From: Desulfurellales bacterium
GTDB taxonomy: Bacteria; Campylobacterota_A; Desulfurellia; Desulfurellales; Hippeaceae
NCBI GenBank assembly: GCA_027064405.1
Contig: JAMOPP010000176.1
Location: forward strand, 1 to 6,696
Direction: 5' to 3'
Length of the DNA: 6,696 bases
Position 1 is the first letter of the stretch. The number at the start of each line of letters is the position of its first letter. A program made the translations under genes and the position numbers. The notes beneath the pieces were generated by a model that saw only the letters and a program-made list of their open reading frames with translations, was not told where the DNA came from and ran no database searches. This document shows, in pieces, positions 6,228 through 6,696 of this stretch.

Positions 6228-6252
6228 GAAGTGTCACCTCGAAAGGTGGAAG
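6216..6252. other. Compact three-way-junction secondary structure
   Basis: Three stems fit together in 37 bases with almost nothing unpaired. The outer stem is TTTC 6216-6219 with GAAG 6249-6252 (three Watson-Crick pairs plus one T-G). The first arm is CACTT 6220-6224 with AAGTG 6229-6233 and loop TTAG. A single T comes next. The second arm is CACCT 6235-6239 with AGGTG 6244-6248 and loop CGAA. The fold works in RNA and in either single DNA strand. No known riboswitch or RNA family was recognised. Confidence 0.5.
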
Positions 6253-6493
6253 ATTGGTTATTACCCATACGGTGGCACAACGATATCTGCAAGCAATGTT
6301 GGGGAAAGTGATAGGATTGAGAGGCTATAAATGTAAATAAACGGCATAGTAAAGCGGCACTAAATGCAAAGAACCTTTTTTGAAGATATAGTACTCGTTG
6401 CTTTTTATCTTTCTTCTCCTTTCGTTTTTTTTGGTTGGTAGGTATTTTTGTGCCTATCTTGAAATTTATCCATTATTTTTGTTGATTTTTTGC

Positions 6494-6512
6494 TATTTTT
6501 ATATTAAAAATA
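6494..6512. repeat. AT-rich inverted repeat upstream of the TetR gene
   Basis: TATTTTTA (6494-6501) and TAAAAATA (6505-6512) are perfect inverted arms around TAT, ending two bases before the TTGACA box. It could be a bent or easily melted upstream element, or a regulator site. Composition alone makes such palindromes fairly likely here. Confidence 0.35.
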
Positions 6513-6514
6513 CT

Positions 6515-6542
6515 TTGACAGTTACTTACCGGTAGGTAAGTT
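6515..6542 (+). promoter_or_regulatory. Promoter of the TetR-family gene
   Basis: TTGACA at 6515-6520 is a perfect -35 box. The best -10 at normal spacing is TAAGTT at 6537-6542 (16-base spacer, three of six), which is poor. The inverted repeat at 6524-6541 fills the spacer and overlaps the -10 region, the arrangement expected for a repressed promoter. Confidence 0.5.
6524..6541. promoter_or_regulatory. Inverted-repeat operator, probably for the adjacent TetR-family repressor
   Basis: ACTTACC (6524-6530) and GGTAAGT (6535-6541) are perfect seven-base inverted arms around GGTA; the core TACCGGTA (6527-6534) is itself a palindrome. Operators of this size and symmetry between -35 and start codon are typical for TetR-family autoregulators. 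It ends 15 bases before the repressor ATG. The binding protein is inferred from position. Confidence 0.68.
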
Positions 6543-6556
6543 GAAAGGGGTTGGAT

Positions 6557-6696
6557 ATGGCTAAACGTCGAAGTGTTGTCTATGATACCAAACATAAGAT
6601 TATAAAAACCGCAAGTAGGCTCTTTTCAAAATACACTTATCTTGGTGTATCGATGAACGATATTGCCAAAAGTCTTAATATTACCAAAGCAGCGCT
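6557..6696 (+). CDS. TetR-family transcriptional regulator, N-terminal part
   Basis: Only the first 46 codons are in the window; the gene runs off the right edge. After a basic start 'MAKRRS' comes 'KHKIIKTASRLFSKYTYLGVS', matching the first helices of TetR DNA-binding domains ('r..Il.aA..lF...Gy..tt'). Then 'MNDIAKSLNITKAA' (33-46) matches the helix-turn-helix ('..iA..aGvsk.tlY.yF'). A glycine is kept before the turn, but 'YTYLG' replaces the common 'kGy'. GAAAGGGG at 6543-6550 is a good ribosome site six bases before the ATG. Ligand and targets cannot be told because the C-terminal domain is missing; genes controlled may lie downstream. It is separated from the flagellar genes by a terminator and about 640 bases, so it is probably not part of flagellar control. 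Confidence 0.88.
   Translation, partial: MAKRRSVVYDTKHKIIKTASRLFSKYTYLGVSMNDIAKSLNITKAA

Larger units (their letters stand above)
5914..6523. other. Long intergenic region, no convincing gene
   Basis: About 610 bases lie between the fliS terminator and the TetR operator. I see no protein-coding gene with a good start, ribosome site and recognisable product. The first part (5914-6190) is AT-rich with hairpins at 5916-5936 and 6002-6024 and a 12-base direct repeat (6040-6051, 6091-6102). A GC-richer island follows: bases 6231-6290 are close to half G+C, against about a third in the flanking genes. It contains a foldable three-way junction (6216-6252). The remainder (6375-6510) is T-rich. Open but unsupported frames cross the island on both strands. 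It may hold an unrecognised RNA or the remnant of a mobile element. Confidence 0.6.

Noticed and set aside
6342..6367. Imperfect tandem 13-mer beginning CGGCA at 6342 and 6355
   Set aside because: Only two copies with several mismatches; likely chance or part of a local fold. There is no CRISPR-like array anywhere in the window.
6344..6381. Hairpin 6344-6367 plus T-run as a terminator of a putative RNA
   Set aside because: The stem has a two-base bulge and lies eight bases before the T-run, so it is not a normal intrinsic terminator.

Overview
The window is an AT-rich (about one third G+C by eye) stretch of bacterial chromosome. It is almost entirely occupied by flagellar genes, all on the + strand. 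The products are those of a standard flagellum with an export gate, and FliP and FliO carry signal-peptide-like N-termini. Codon use is uniformly AT-ended. The lineage cannot be fixed from the sequence alone. A low-GC Deferribacterota-like or other deep-branching Gram-negative organism is a reasonable but weak guess.

Region 1 (1-3684) is a tightly packed operon: the 3' end of fliL, then fliN (short, with no fliM between), fliO, fliP, fliQ, fliR and flhB. Neighbouring genes overlap by 4-8 bases or are separated by only a few bases, so translation is probably coupled. Together they encode a basal-body membrane protein, a C-ring protein, and most of the membrane core of the flagellar type III export gate (FliO as assembly factor, FliP/FliQ/FliR as channel, FlhB as specificity switch). 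FlhA is not in the window.

Region 2 (3682-5913) is a late-assembly operon, fliD-flaG-fliS (filament cap, FlaG protein, flagellin chaperone). It starts from a sequence that closely matches a sigma-28 (FliA) promoter, whose -35 box overlaps the flhB stop codon. It ends at a strong intrinsic terminator right after fliS. The junction therefore separates export-gate genes from late genes that would be switched on once the hook is finished.

Region 3 (5914-6523) is about 610 bases without a convincing gene. It holds AT-rich sequence, a second weak terminator-like hairpin, a 12-base direct repeat, and a compact GC-richer island around 6195-6370. The island includes a perfectly folding three-way-junction element (6216-6252) and a repeated CACTTTTA. 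It is the only unexplained part of the window and could be a structured RNA or a decayed mobile-element end.

Region 4 (6494-6696) is the start of a TetR-family repressor gene that runs off the window. It is preceded by a TTGACA -35 box and an 18-base inverted repeat placed where an autoregulatory operator would sit.

Apart from region 3, this is ordinary flagellar biology; no clearly new system is visible.
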